A stretch of DNA of 37,195 nt, taken from the NCBI GenBank assembly GCA_031291845.1, contig JARLIH010000313.1, positions 1-37,195 on the forward strand, given 5' to 3'. The position numbers and the translations under genes were made by a program. A model generated the notes under the pieces. It had not been told where the DNA came from. It saw nothing but the letters and a program-made list of their open reading frames with translations, and made no database searches. Positions 9,209-18,061 of the stretch are shown one piece after another (the stretch's first letter is position 1; each line of letters starts with the position of its first letter). This DNA is from Isosphaeraceae bacterium (GTDB taxonomy: Bacteria > Planctomycetota > Planctomycetia > Isosphaerales > Isosphaeraceae).

Positions 9209-9293
9209 CAAGAGAGGCGTCCGAATAGCGGCACGCGGGCGAACGTCCTGCGCTTTGACGAGGATGACGCTTGCGCAGCATTTCCGAGACGCT

Positions 9294-9346
9294 GTAGGGT
9301 GCGTGGCGCCCACCGATTTCGAATGGGCGCATTCCACGCAACCTAC
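9294..9346. repeat. Long imperfect palindrome, copy B of the dispersed repeat family
   Basis: GTAGGGTGCGTGG and CCACGCAACCTAC form the outer arms (one mismatch). CGCCCA and TGGGCG form an inner stem around a short loop. The outer arm carries the same GTAGGGTGC core as the other copies. It sits alone in the 268-base gap between two secreted-protein genes. Confidence 0.78.
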
Positions 9347-9476
9347 TGGGGAGTGGTAGAGTTAGTAGAAACGGGTGGCGAGTCGTGCCATCTGGCAAGA
9401 GATGACATTCGGGCCATTTGGGAGGGCGACCGCGCGGTCCCTCCGGCTTCGGCCCCGTCCAGAAAGGTCCAACGCG

Positions 9477-10826
9477 ATGTTGTGGCGACACCTTTGCCTG
9501 GTCCGGGCCTGGTCGGCCGCGGGCCTTTTGACATGCTCGCTGTCTCTCCTGGGCTCGACCGCTTGGGGCGAGCCCGAGGAAGCCCCTCCCCAGGACAGGA
9601 CCGAAACGGTCAAGGTCCTCGACGCGCGGAAGGCTGGCGACCTGACCGTCGATGTGCGCGGGCACGGCCAGGACAAGGTCCGGATGACGCTGCGGAACAC
9701 GTCGGCCAAGCGCCTGAACGTCCTGTTGCCGCCGGGCTTGGTGGCGTCGAATTTCGCCGCCCAGGCGGGTGGCCGCGGCGGCGGCGGGTTCCAGAGCATG
9801 GGACTGGGCACCCCCACCAATCGCCCCGGCGCGTTCGGCCAGTTCCGCGACGGCGCTGACAGCGCGGGGTTCCACTCGATTCCCGCCACGGCCGGCCCGG
9901 ACATGAACGCGGTGACCATTCCCGCGGGCACGACCGTGGAGCTGAGCCTGCCGGCCGTCTGCCTTAACTTCGGGCTGCCGACGCCGACGATTCGCGACAA
10001 GTTCCACCTGATGGACGTCGACGACTACAGCGCGGATGTCCGCGTGCGGAAGGCCCTGCGCGGGCTGGCCGACCTCGGCACGAGCCACGGCGTGGCCCAG
10101 GCGACGATGTGGAACGTGTGCAATAGCGTGCCGTTCGACGTGATGGCTGCGCAGGCGGGCAAGACCATCAACCCGCGCGAGGTCGAGCTGGCCGCTCGGT
10201 TCGTGCAGGCCGTCGACTCGTCAGGGGCGACGGACCGCGTGGACCCGGCCTACCTCACCGAGGGCCGCGTGTTCGTGACGCTCCAGACGGACGGAGCCTC
10301 GGCCAAGGACGCCGAACGGATCGGCGCGGACCTGGACGGAAAGCACGTCCTCGGCCTGCCGGTGCGCGTCGCCGAGCGGGGCGAGCTGCCGAGGGCGCTC
10401 GGCCCGGCCGTGCACCTGATCGTCAGCCTCGCCGGCAACCAGGCGGGTGAGACGCGAGGGCGAGTCACCGTGACGCGCGCCCATCTGGGCGAAGGCGTCT
10501 GGGAGCCTCTGGGCAAGACGACCTTCGCCGATGGGTCGAACCTCTCGGTCCTCGACGGCGCGGGCCTGGCGCGGGCGCTCGACCACGCGATGGCGGTCGC
10601 CTTCGTCTCGGTCAAGCCGCTGAAGAAGGGGGCGGGGAGCACGACCTTGCGGATCGACAACAAGCTCCCGTTCACCCTGGCGAACGTCGTGGTCCGGGCG
10701 GGCGACTCCGCCGGCGCCCCAATCGTTCCGCTGAAGGGCCTGGGCGTCGGCCCTGCGCGGGGCACCACGGCCGCGATCGAGGCGCCGACGGCGACCGTCG
10801 AGCGGGTCGAGATCAACGGGCTCTGA
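9477..10826 (+). CDS. Secreted planctomycete-type protein of unknown function
   Basis: This 449-residue protein has an N-terminal signal peptide (SAAGLLTCSLSLLGSTAWGEPEE, read in two parts; cleavage near residue 31). I do not recognise a named domain. The mature part alternates beta-rich segments, including VRMTLRNTSAKRLNVLLPPG (about 68-87) and a matching LRIDNKLPFTLANVVVR near the C-terminus. These two look like related units describing substituted beta-sandwich edges. A Gly/Phe-rich stretch (GGRGGGGFQSMG) lies near residue 98. The ATG at 9477 is chosen because the signal peptide begins there and GAAAGG lies about 10 bases upstream; the open frame reaches back to 9375. The gene is followed by a strong terminator, so it closes the transcript. 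Confidence 0.75.
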   Translation: MLWRHLCLVRAWSAAGLLTCSLSLLGSTAWGEPEEAPPQDRTETVKVLDARKAGDLTVDVRGHGQDKVRMTLRNTSAKRLNVLLPPGLVASNFAAQAGGRGGGGFQSMGLGTPTNRPGAFGQFRDGADSAGFHSIPATAGPDMNAVTIPAGTTVELSLPAVCLNFGLPTPTIRDKFHLMDVDDYSADVRVRKALRGLADLGTSHGVAQATMWNVCNSVPFDVMAAQAGKTINPREVELAARFVQAVDSSGATDRVDPAYLTEGRVFVTLQTDGASAKDAERIGADLDGKHVLGLPVRVAERGELPRALGPAVHLIVSLAGNQAGETRGRVTVTRAHLGEGVWEPLGKTTFADGSNLSVLDGAGLARALDHAMAVAFVSVKPLKKGAGSTTLRIDNKLPFTLANVVVRAGDSAGAPIVPLKGLGVGPARGTTAAIEAPTATVERVEINGL

Positions 10827-10859
10827 GCCGCGCCGCGCAGGCAAATACTCGTTAACACG

Positions 10860-10909
10860 CGCCCGAGGCGGGCGACCGAATATGTCGGTCGCCCGCCTCG
10901 GGCGTTTTC
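10860..10909 (+). terminator. Strong intrinsic terminator
   Basis: A perfect 19-bp stem (left arm 10861-10879, right arm 10885-10903, loop ATATG) extends by one more C-G pair and is followed by GTTTTCC. It lies 34 bases after the stop of the preceding gene and is the clearest terminator in the window. Confidence 0.9.
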
Positions 10910-11035
10910 CATTGCGCCCTCCCCCATTACTCCGAGCCCGCACGGGTGGCTGGACGCCCGTCGCAGACTCCGGGTGTGCTACCCACACGGTCCCCGATCG
11001 ACTTTGCAATCGTCCTGGCCCTTCCCGACTCGGAA

Positions 11036-11065
11036 TTGACAGCCCCTCGCAGAATCGGGTATACC
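11036..11065 (+). promoter_or_regulatory. Putative promoter of the central gene cluster
   Basis: A consensus TTGACA (11036-11041) is followed after 18 bases by TATACC (11060-11065). No other good promoter-like pair was seen between the terminator at 10909 and the first cluster gene. It would give a leader of about 260 bases. The rest of the 10910-11330 gap shows no convincing gene. Confidence 0.5.
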
Positions 11066-11068
11066 CCT

Positions 11069-11092
11069 GGCGTCTTTCAGGAGGAAGACGCC
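11069..11092 (+). promoter_or_regulatory. Leader hairpin with AGGAGG in its loop
   Basis: GGCGTCTT (11069-11076) pairs with AAGACGCC (11085-11092), leaving TCAGGAGG as the loop. It would be at the very 5' end of a transcript from the promoter at 11036. No start codon follows at a suitable distance, so a ribosome-binding role is not shown. Confidence 0.4.
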
Positions 11093-11330
11093 CAAGGCCC
11101 TTTTCTGAGCGGGCCGAAACCGAGGGACTGGTTCCTGACGATGCCGCTTCACATCGCGGCGAACGGTGAACCGCTGCCCTGGTCAACGGCGAGGGTCGCT
11201 CAGCGAGCCTGAATTTCGGACAAAGAAACAAGGACGTTGCGGCCGCGGCGGGGGAGCGACCGGCTCAAGGACGGGCCGGCCCCCCGCAATTCTTTGCGCG
11301 GGGCGCGAGTGAGCGAAACCCGGAGGCGCG

Positions 11331-12815
11331 ATGCGCTCGACCCGGTACGACGGCCTGACGGCCGAAGGCGCGTCAACCACGGCCGACCTCGAAATCCCAG
11401 CGCACACAGCAGCCAGAGAGAGGGGCTGGCCGATGCGGCCTGACATCAAACGCCCGACGATTGCCCCGTTGCGGTCCGCGCCCCACCGCCAATACTTCCC
11501 GGACATTCCCGCGCTCGTTCCCCGGCACGGCCTCTACCAGGGGGAGCCCGAAACCTGCCGCCGCGACCTCCGCTCGTTCCTCCCCATCCTCAGCCACCTC
11601 GGGCTAATGCTCGCCGTCTTCAAGGTCTACCACATCGAGGGCCGGGCCTTTCAGATGCTCGTCGCGCTGGCGCTCGTCGCCCTGCCTCTGCACTACCTGC
11701 TTCCCTTGCGGTGGAAGAAGCCGTGCTTCAGCGCTGTGTCGATCGTGGGGCTGTTCCTGGTCTTTGGTCCCGCGGCGGCCGCCTGCATCCTCGCGCTCGG
11801 CTCGGTGTACATCGGCCTCTGCTACGCCCCGGTCGCCTGGCGCTACCGCGCGGCGCTCGTCGCCGGGCTGACCGTCGCGCTCGCCCTGCTCCGGCCTCGC
11901 GCGGGTGACTGGTCCGTGCCCGCGACCGTCTGGCCCATCGTCGCCAGCATGTTCATGTTCCGCATGATCGTCTTGCTCTACGAACTGAAACACGCGAAGG
12001 CCCGCGAGCCGCTCGCGGACGTCGTGAGCTACTTCTTCGTGCTGCCGAACCTTTGCTTCACGATCTTCCCGGTCGTCGATTACCGGACCATGCAGCGCGG
12101 CTTTTTCGCGCAGGACGTCCACGCCATCCAGCGCCGCGGCCTGCGCATGATGTTTTGGGGAACCGTACACCTTCTGCTTTATCGCGAGATCCGGCACGAG
12201 TTCCTGATTCCGGCCGAGGACGTACACGACTTCGCCAGTCTGTCGAGCTACCTGGTCTGCAATTATCTGAGATATTTGCACGTCTCGGGCCAGTTCCACA
12301 TCGCGTGCGGCATGCTCCACCTGTTCGGTTTCCAGCTCCCCGAGACGCACCACTTCTACCTGCTGGCGACGGGGTTCACCGACTACTGGCGGCGGATCAA
12401 CATCTACTGGAAAGATTTCATGGTGCGGGTCGTGTTCAACCCGGTCGTCTTCCGTCTCAAGCGCTGGCCGCAACCGGCGGCGCTCGCGGTGGCGACCGTC
12501 GCGGTATTCGTCACGACGTGGGCCCTGCATGCCTACCAGTCGTTCTGGCTCAAGGAAGACTGGCGCCTGAGCGTGCCCGACGCCCTCTTCTGGGCCATCC
12601 TCGGGGCCCTGGTGCTCGTGAACGTCCAGTTCGACGCGCGTCGCAGACGGGTGAAGGCGACCTCGGGAGGGGCCGAATGGTCCGCGCGATTAGGCCTGGT
12701 GCGCGTCGCCAAGACGGCGGGCACGTTCGTCACGATCGTCTTGCTCTGGTCGCTCTGGGACAGCCCGAGCGTCGGCGATTGGCTTGACCTCTTGCGCCGC
12801 GGCCTGGGAGTCTGA
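11331..12815 (+). CDS. MBOAT-family membrane O-acyltransferase (DltB/AlgI-like)
   Basis: This polytopic inner-membrane protein of 494 residues should transfer an acyl-type group to a substrate at or across the membrane. Several hydrophobic helices are visible (for example FQMLVALALVALPLHYLL and FSAVSIVGLFLVFGPAAAAC). The family core is FTDYWRRINIYWKDFMV followed by VFNPVVF, and the conserved MBOAT histidine is H400 in TTWALHAYQSFW. GYxxxxxP-like helices complete the C-terminal part. ATG 11331 has GGAGG at 11322-11326. ATG 11433 has GAGAGGGG upstream and would remove 34 polar residues; either is possible. It is the first gene of an eight-gene plus-strand cluster, 7 bases before the SGNH gene, which fits the common MBOAT-SGNH pairing. 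Confidence 0.85.
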   Translation: MRSTRYDGLTAEGASTTADLEIPAHTAARERGWPMRPDIKRPTIAPLRSAPHRQYFPDIPALVPRHGLYQGEPETCRRDLRSFLPILSHLGLMLAVFKVYHIEGRAFQMLVALALVALPLHYLLPLRWKKPCFSAVSIVGLFLVFGPAAAACILALGSVYIGLCYAPVAWRYRAALVAGLTVALALLRPRAGDWSVPATVWPIVASMFMFRMIVLLYELKHAKAREPLADVVSYFFVLPNLCFTIFPVVDYRTMQRGFFAQDVHAIQRRGLRMMFWGTVHLLLYREIRHEFLIPAEDVHDFASLSSYLVCNYLRYLHVSGQFHIACGMLHLFGFQLPETHHFYLLATGFTDYWRRINIYWKDFMVRVVFNPVVFRLKRWPQPAALAVATVAVFVTTWALHAYQSFWLKEDWRLSVPDALFWAILGALVLVNVQFDARRRRVKATSGGAEWSARLGLVRVAKTAGTFVTIVLLWSLWDSPSVGDWLDLLRRGLGV

Positions 12816-12822
12816 GACGGCC

Positions 12823-14082
12823 ATGGACCTGCGTGCCGACCCAGCCCCGGACGACTCGAGGAGCGGCTTGCCCGCCCGGCGCGCCCGGTCCGGCGCGGGA
12901 GAGTCGACACCGCTCGAATGCGTGGCGCTGGTGGCGGCGCTGGCGTGGTCGGCTATGCCCGCCGGTTCGGCATGGGGACTCCCCGCAGGGCTCCGCCAGG
13001 GCCCGGAGGCGGAGAGCGGTCTCATCAGCAAGGCCGACTACGACCGCATGGAACGCGGCTACTACGAGCGGCTGCTTGCGCCTGATCGTTCGCTCGACGC
13101 GCTGGCCGATTCGCCCCTGGCCCAGAACCGCGACGGCTTGCCCCGAGCGGAGGACGTGTGGGGTGAGATCGCGCGGCTCATGCTCCCCGTGAACGACCTG
13201 CGCGAGCGTGTGCTCAGGCCGGACCTGGCGACTCAAGCGGCCGGCGCGGCGTGGACCACGAACGCGCTGGGGCTGCGGGACGGGCGTTGCGTGCGCCCGA
13301 AACCGCCGCGGACGTATCGCGTCGCGCTGGCGGGCGACTCGATCGCGGCGGGCTGGGGTGTCGACGACGGTCAGGGGTTCGAGCCGTTGCTCGAGGGCAC
13401 GCTCGGCGCTCGGTCGCGGCAGGTCGCGGGCCCGGCGGTCGAGCTGGTTAATCTTTCGGTGCCGGGGTACAGCCCGGGAGCGCGTTGGGAACAGGTCCGG
13501 CGCCTGGGCTGGTCGCTCGAACCGGACCTGGTGCTCTTCGAGGCGACCGTGGCCGACTTTGGCTGGGACGAGCGCCGGCTGCGCTGGCTCTTGGCGTGGG
13601 GAATCGGCTGGGACGCTCCGCAGTACCGCGCGACGCTCGACCTGGCCGGGGTTCGGCCGGGCGAGAACGCCCGGCGCTATCAGCGTGCGCTCAAGCCGTA
13701 CCGCGAGCGGCTGCTGGCGAATGTCTACCAGGCGGCGGCAGCCGAGTGCCGCGCGCGGGGCATCCCTTGCGTGTGGGTGTTGCTGCCCAGGGTCGGCCGG
13801 CGCGACGAGTCGGAGCCGCGCGCTCGCTTGCTCGCCCTGGCCCGCCAGTCGGGGTTCTCGGCGGTTGTCGACGTGTCGGACGCGTATGACGGGCTCGCGC
13901 CCGAGGCGCTCCAGGTCGGCCCGGGCGACTATCACCCCAACGCCCAGGGCCACGCTCGGTTGGCCCAAAAGCTGGATGAGGAGTTGAGCCGCCTGCCCGC
14001 GCTGGAGGCACTCACGGCGTACCGCGGCTCGGCGGTGGGCTCTCCCTCGCACAGAAATGTTGGAGGAGGCGGCCCAGGATGA
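12823..14082 (+). CDS. SGNH/GDSL hydrolase-like protein 1
   Basis: The 419-residue protein has a weakly hydrophobic segment near 33-52 (CVALVAALAWSAMPAGSAWG) that could be a signal or anchor. The SGNH fold follows: block I VALAGDSIAAGWG with catalytic-type S173, block II-like NLSVPGYSPGARWEQV with a conserved Gly/Asn environment, and block V GDYHPNAQGHARLA with D369 and H371. Such proteins cleave or transfer acyl esters in the envelope and often partner MBOAT acyltransferases. The ATG at 12823 is chosen over the upstream open frame because it lies 7 bases after the MBOAT stop with a GAGACGG upstream. Its stop overlaps the next start by ATGA. The substrate is unknown. Confidence 0.82.
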   Translation: MDLRADPAPDDSRSGLPARRARSGAGESTPLECVALVAALAWSAMPAGSAWGLPAGLRQGPEAESGLISKADYDRMERGYYERLLAPDRSLDALADSPLAQNRDGLPRAEDVWGEIARLMLPVNDLRERVLRPDLATQAAGAAWTTNALGLRDGRCVRPKPPRTYRVALAGDSIAAGWGVDDGQGFEPLLEGTLGARSRQVAGPAVELVNLSVPGYSPGARWEQVRRLGWSLEPDLVLFEATVADFGWDERRLRWLLAWGIGWDAPQYRATLDLAGVRPGENARRYQRALKPYRERLLANVYQAAAAECRARGIPCVWVLLPRVGRRDESEPRARLLALARQSGFSAVVDVSDAYDGLAPEALQVGPGDYHPNAQGHARLAQKLDEELSRLPALEALTAYRGSAVGSPSHRNVGGGGPG

Positions 14083-15308
14083 GTCAGGGCATCTTACGAT
14101 TCCCCAGGCGTGACGTGCCGGGGTCGGCGAGCCCGGTGCGATCGGCCCGAATCTGCTTCGCGGCGACGCTCGCGGTGTTGGTGGTGGGGCTCGTCCCGCT
14201 CCCCTCGGGCTGGAACGCTGCGCGCACCGCGCTCGATAGCGCGCGCTTGTCCGAGCTGAGCCGCAGCGAACGCGAGGCGAACGTTCCCGGTTACTACGAG
14301 GGGCTGATCGGCGGCGGCAACGGGAGCGCCCAGGGGGCGCGCAGCGAGCTCTCGCTCCGTCTGCTGGGCAAGCCTGCGCAGTGGACCAGGGACAACGCCC
14401 GCGACATCACCCAGCACCTGACCGGCGACTTTCTCCAGTTCGAGCTCGTGCCGAACCAGGACAAAGTCTTCCTGGACCGGCCGTTCCGGACCAATCCGCA
14501 GGGTCAGCGCGACCACCCGTACACCCGCGAAAAACCCTCCGGCACGTTCCGCATCGCCGTGCTGGGCTCGTCGATGGACATGGGGTGGGGCGTCACGACC
14601 GAGGAAACGTATGTGAACCTGCTTGAGGGCTGGCTGAACGAACACGCGGCGAAACGGGGCGTCGACCGCCGGTTCGAGGTCCTGAACTTCGCGGTCGCCG
14701 CCTACGCGCCGTTGCAGCGTCTGGAGTCGTACCGCCGGAAGGCGCGCGAGTACCAGCCCGACATGGTGATCTATTCGGCGACGCTGCTCGACCTCCGCCT
14801 GACCGAGATCCATCTGTGCGACGTCTACTCCGACAACGTGAAAGACCTGCCGTACGAGTTCCTGCGGCGGATCGTGGCTGAGTCGGGTCTGAACGACGAT
14901 GACCTCCGCCGCGATGCCGAGGGCCGGCTGTTCACCAAGGAGCGCATCAAGCAGAAGCTCCGGCCGCGGTACTGGTCGATTTACGACGGCGTGCTGGGCA
15001 CTCTCGCGGCCGACTGCCGTAGCGAGGGCCTGCCGCTTGCCTGTGTGATCGTGCCCCGCGTCGGCAGCGCCGACGCCCCGGAAGCCCGCGCCGAGACGGT
15101 CGCCCGCTTGCGGGGGATCGCAGCGCACCACGCCTTGACCCTGTTCGACCTTTCCAACACGTTCGACCACGTGGACCCGTCCCAGCTCGAGATTGCGGCG
15201 TGGGACGACCACCCCAACGCCCTGGGCCACAAGCGCCTGTTCCTCGCGCTGGCGCGGCACCTGGTCAAGGACCGGACCCTTTACGACACGCTGTTCCCGG
15301 CCCACTAA
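14079..15308 (+). CDS. SGNH hydrolase-like protein 2, membrane-anchored
   Basis: This 409-residue protein has one clear N-terminal transmembrane helix (about 25-42, ICFAATLAVLVVGLVPLP), so the catalytic part probably faces the periplasm. Block I reads LGSSMDMGWGV (GSS at 163-165) instead of GDS, with S165 the expected nucleophile. Block V is WDDHPNALGHKRL with D376/D377 and H378. It resembles the preceding SGNH protein in layout (both carry a YYEGL or YYERLL motif before the fold), so the two look like diverged paralogues. It starts inside the previous gene's stop (ATGA at 14079-14082), indicating translational coupling. The role is probably acyl transfer or hydrolysis for the MBOAT partner; this is inference. 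Confidence 0.82.
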   Translation: MSQGILRFPRRDVPGSASPVRSARICFAATLAVLVVGLVPLPSGWNAARTALDSARLSELSRSEREANVPGYYEGLIGGGNGSAQGARSELSLRLLGKPAQWTRDNARDITQHLTGDFLQFELVPNQDKVFLDRPFRTNPQGQRDHPYTREKPSGTFRIAVLGSSMDMGWGVTTEETYVNLLEGWLNEHAAKRGVDRRFEVLNFAVAAYAPLQRLESYRRKAREYQPDMVIYSATLLDLRLTEIHLCDVYSDNVKDLPYEFLRRIVAESGLNDDDLRRDAEGRLFTKERIKQKLRPRYWSIYDGVLGTLAADCRSEGLPLACVIVPRVGSADAPEARAETVARLRGIAAHHALTLFDLSNTFDHVDPSQLEIAAWDDHPNALGHKRLFLALARHLVKDRTLYDTLFPAH

Positions 15309-15341
15309 CGGACCCGGGACGCGGCCCAAAGAGCCACGACC

Positions 15342-16919
15342 ATGGACGGACGACGACACCTCAGTGAGCTTCTCGACCGCGCCGCCGCCCGGCGGCCGAA
15401 CCATCCGGCCATCGAGGACGAGACCGGCCGGAGCTGGACCTACGCGGAACTCGCCCACGCCGCCGATCGCCTCGCCACGCGGCTATCGCGCTGGGGCGTG
15501 GGGCGCGGCGACCGTGTGGGCCTCGTCTTGCCCAAGGGCTTCGAGGCCGTCGCGGCAATTCACGGCATCCTTCGCGCCGGCGCTTCGTATGTGCCGGTCG
15601 ACCCGGCCGCGCCCACCGGCCGAGGCGCGGGAATTCTGGCGGACGGCGGCGTGAAAGCTGCGGTCGTCGCGCCTGACTGGGCTGCAAGCTTGCGCCGGCG
15701 CTGGCCCGGCCCGGGGCCCGGCCCCCGGCTGGTTCTCGTCGGTGAGGAAGGGGCCCCGGGGCCGTCGGACGCCGATTGGGACGACATCCTCGAAGACGAC
15801 GCCCCGTCGCCTCTCCCCCCCGCCCGCGCTGTGGACGACCTGGCGTACATCCTTTACACCTCGGGCTCGACCGGCCAGCCCAAGGGGGTGATGCTGTCGC
15901 ACCGGAGCGCCTTCTGCTTTCTCGACTGGTGCGACCAGACGCTCGGCCCGTGGGACGACGCCGACCGCTTCGCATCGCACGCGCCGTTCCACTTCGACCT
16001 TTCGGTCTTCGACCTGTTCCAGTCGTGCCGGCGCGCGGCGACGCTCCTGCTGATCGGCGAGGGCCTGGGCAAGGACCCCGCGCGGCTCGGCGCGTTCCTG
16101 GCGTCGCGCCGGGTCAGCGTCTGGTACTCCGCGCCTTCGATCCTCGCACTGTTGACGCGGTACGGCGGACTGGAGCCGGACGACCGATCGACCCCCCGGC
16201 TGGTCCTGTTCGCGGGGGAAGTCTTCCCGGTCGGTCCGTTCCGCGACCTGCGCACGCTCTGGCCGCGCGCAACGATGTGGAACCTGTACGGGCCGACGGA
16301 GACGAACGTCTGCACGGCCTATCGTGTGCCCGAGGGCATCCCGCCCGAGCGGGCGGAGCCGCTGCCGATCGGGTCGGTCTGCGCGCCGCTCCGGGCACGC
16401 GTGGTGGACGAGTTGGGTCAAGACGTTCCGGCCGGCGCACTCGGCGAACTGGTCATCGCCGGCCCGGGGGTGATGCGGGGCTACTTCGGACGCGCGGAGC
16501 TCTCGGCGCGGGCGTTCTTTCGTGACAGCGGCGGGGCCTCGTGGTACCGCACCGGCGACCTGGTCGTCGACGACGGCGCCGGCTGCTACCAGTTCCACGG
16601 GCGCAGGGACCGGATGGTCAAGAAACGCGGCTACCGGATCGAGCTGGGCGAGATCGAGGCCGCGCTCTACCGTCACGAGGGGGTGGATCGCGCGGCGGTG
16701 GTCGCGAAGCCGGACGAGTGGAGCGTCTCGATCGCAGCATTCCTCGCGATGAAGCCGGGCTGCAAGGGGTCGATCATCGCCATGAAGCAGCACTGCGCCG
16801 GCTTGCTGCCGCCGTACATGGTGCCCGACACGATCACGTTCCTGTCGGACCTGCCGACGACGTCGACGGACAAGGTCGATTACCAGGGCCTGAAACACCT
16901 GGCCGCCAGCCGGACCTGA
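15342..16919 (+). CDS. Stand-alone amino-acid-type adenylation enzyme (AMP-forming ligase)
   Basis: The enzyme should activate a carboxylate with ATP and load it on a carrier. All adenylation-domain cores are present in 525 residues: YTSGSTGQPKG (172-182), NLYGPTE (314-320), YRTGDL (402-407), GRRDRMVKKRGYRIELGE (420-437) and the C-terminal lysine K511 in TSTDKVDY. FHFDLSVFDLF places D219 where amino-acid-activating enzymes (NRPS A domains, DltA) bind the alpha-amino group, so an amino acid substrate is likely. No condensation or carrier domain is attached, and no carrier-protein gene lies nearby. It is 33 bases after the SGNH gene. The context with MBOAT and SGNH proteins recalls DltA-DltB-DltD logic. 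The substrate is not predicted. Confidence 0.87.
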   Translation: MDGRRHLSELLDRAAARRPNHPAIEDETGRSWTYAELAHAADRLATRLSRWGVGRGDRVGLVLPKGFEAVAAIHGILRAGASYVPVDPAAPTGRGAGILADGGVKAAVVAPDWAASLRRRWPGPGPGPRLVLVGEEGAPGPSDADWDDILEDDAPSPLPPARAVDDLAYILYTSGSTGQPKGVMLSHRSAFCFLDWCDQTLGPWDDADRFASHAPFHFDLSVFDLFQSCRRAATLLLIGEGLGKDPARLGAFLASRRVSVWYSAPSILALLTRYGGLEPDDRSTPRLVLFAGEVFPVGPFRDLRTLWPRATMWNLYGPTETNVCTAYRVPEGIPPERAEPLPIGSVCAPLRARVVDELGQDVPAGALGELVIAGPGVMRGYFGRAELSARAFFRDSGGASWYRTGDLVVDDGAGCYQFHGRRDRMVKKRGYRIELGEIEAALYRHEGVDRAAVVAKPDEWSVSIAAFLAMKPGCKGSIIAMKQHCAGLLPPYMVPDTITFLSDLPTTSTDKVDYQGLKHLAASRT

Positions 16920-16956
16920 CTGCGCTGATCGTTGATTCGGGTGCGTGCCGCGCACT

Positions 16957-16979
16957 GGTGCATTTCATGCACCCTACGG
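16957..16979 (+). repeat. Dispersed palindromic repeat, copy C
   Basis: GGTGCAT-TTC-ATGCACC is a perfect 7-bp stem followed by CTACGG. It is 16 bases before the acyltransferase ATG at 16996. A second small palindrome, GTGCG-TGCCG-CGCAC (16941-16955), directly precedes it. Confidence 0.82.
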
Positions 16980-16995
16980 AAGGCCAGAGCCCCTC

Positions 16996-17964
16996 ATGAA
17001 CCTGCGACACCTGTTGAGCTGGAAGGGCCTCTTTTACGGCGCGCTGTTACCCGCGCTACGCCAGCTTGGGCCTGCGCGTGGGGATGCGCTCCTCGGTCTG
17101 TGCGGCCGTTTCGCAACACTCTGGCCGCCGCGGGGTCGCGCCGTAGCGCGAGGGCTGTCGCGCGCCCGCACCGCGCTCGACATCATCGGGGACGACAGCA
17201 CGTTGCGTCCTCGGCTTGCGGCCAACGCCTGGCGGTTCCTCGCGCGCGACTGCGGACTCCAGGGCCTGGACGATGATGCGCTCTTCGGCCTGTTCGACGT
17301 TCAGGGCGTGGAAGCCTTGGAATCGGCCCTGGCCGAGGGGCATGGCGCGCTGCTCGTCGGGAGCCACCTCGGAGCACACCTCGCCGGTCTCCACTGGCTC
17401 TATCGGCGCGGGCTGCCGCTACGGCTCCTGGTGCAACGGCCCAAACACATCTCGGCCGAGCTCAATCGCCGCTTTGACGAAGAGGGGCCGCACCCGCAAG
17501 CGGGCTTCTTCCTCCGGCGGGACCTTCCACCGGGCCAGTGCGTCGAACGTCTGCTGCGCGCCCGCGCTGCGCTCCGCGCGGGGCTGCCGGTCTATCTGAA
17601 CGGCGACATCCCGTGGGGCGGCCCGAACACGCGCGCGGGCCGTTTCCTCGGCCAGAACCGGCGCTTCCTCTCGGTCTGGACCGACCTCTCCGTACTGACG
17701 CGCACCCCAGTCTTCCTCGTGTTCTGCACGCACCAGCCGGGGGGGCGCTACGACCTGACGATCGAGCCCCTCGGCACGCTTCCCGCAGGCGGCGAGAACG
17801 TTGCTGTCGCATGTTACCTGAAGCGCCTGGAGGCCGCGATTACCGCCCGCCCCGACGATGCCCCAGCGCACCTGCTCTGGCCCTGTTACGGGCCACCGGC
17901 GACTGCCGCGACCGCCGCGGCCCCGCGCCCGAGCCGGCGCGTGGCAGCGGCGCCACTTACGTAG
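16996..17964 (+). CDS. LpxL/HtrB-like lysophospholipid acyltransferase family protein
   Basis: This 322-residue protein resembles the LPLAT family that acylates lipid A precursors or other lipids at the inner membrane. GALLVGSHLGAHLAGLHWL (117-135) aligns with the catalytic block, where the family normally has H-x4-D/E; here H124 is kept but residue 129 is Leu. Block III-like PVYLNGDIPWGGPNTRAGRF (198-217) and FLGQNRRF fit the substrate-binding part. The C-terminus is low-complexity Ala/Pro/Arg. The ATG at 16996 is used; the open frame upstream only adds the repeat sequence. It sits between the ligase and the carbamoyltransferase. The missing acidic residue means activity or chemistry may differ from LpxL. 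Confidence 0.75.
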   Translation: MNLRHLLSWKGLFYGALLPALRQLGPARGDALLGLCGRFATLWPPRGRAVARGLSRARTALDIIGDDSTLRPRLAANAWRFLARDCGLQGLDDDALFGLFDVQGVEALESALAEGHGALLVGSHLGAHLAGLHWLYRRGLPLRLLVQRPKHISAELNRRFDEEGPHPQAGFFLRRDLPPGQCVERLLRARAALRAGLPVYLNGDIPWGGPNTRAGRFLGQNRRFLSVWTDLSVLTRTPVFLVFCTHQPGGRYDLTIEPLGTLPAGGENVAVACYLKRLEAAITARPDDAPAHLLWPCYGPPATAATAAAPRPSRRVAAAPLT

Positions 17965-18061
17965 GCGTTAGGTTCGTCTTCTCCCTACTCCGCGATTAAT
18001 GGTACAACGTGATGGAGGGATCGTTCTTCCAATTTCATGTCCAGGGATGTGGGACCTCCGC

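Noticed and set aside
10946..11212. 88-codon plus-strand frame in the cluster leader
   Set aside because: It spans the promoter-like pair and hairpin and shows no protein features; an internal ATG at 11141 would give only 23 residues.
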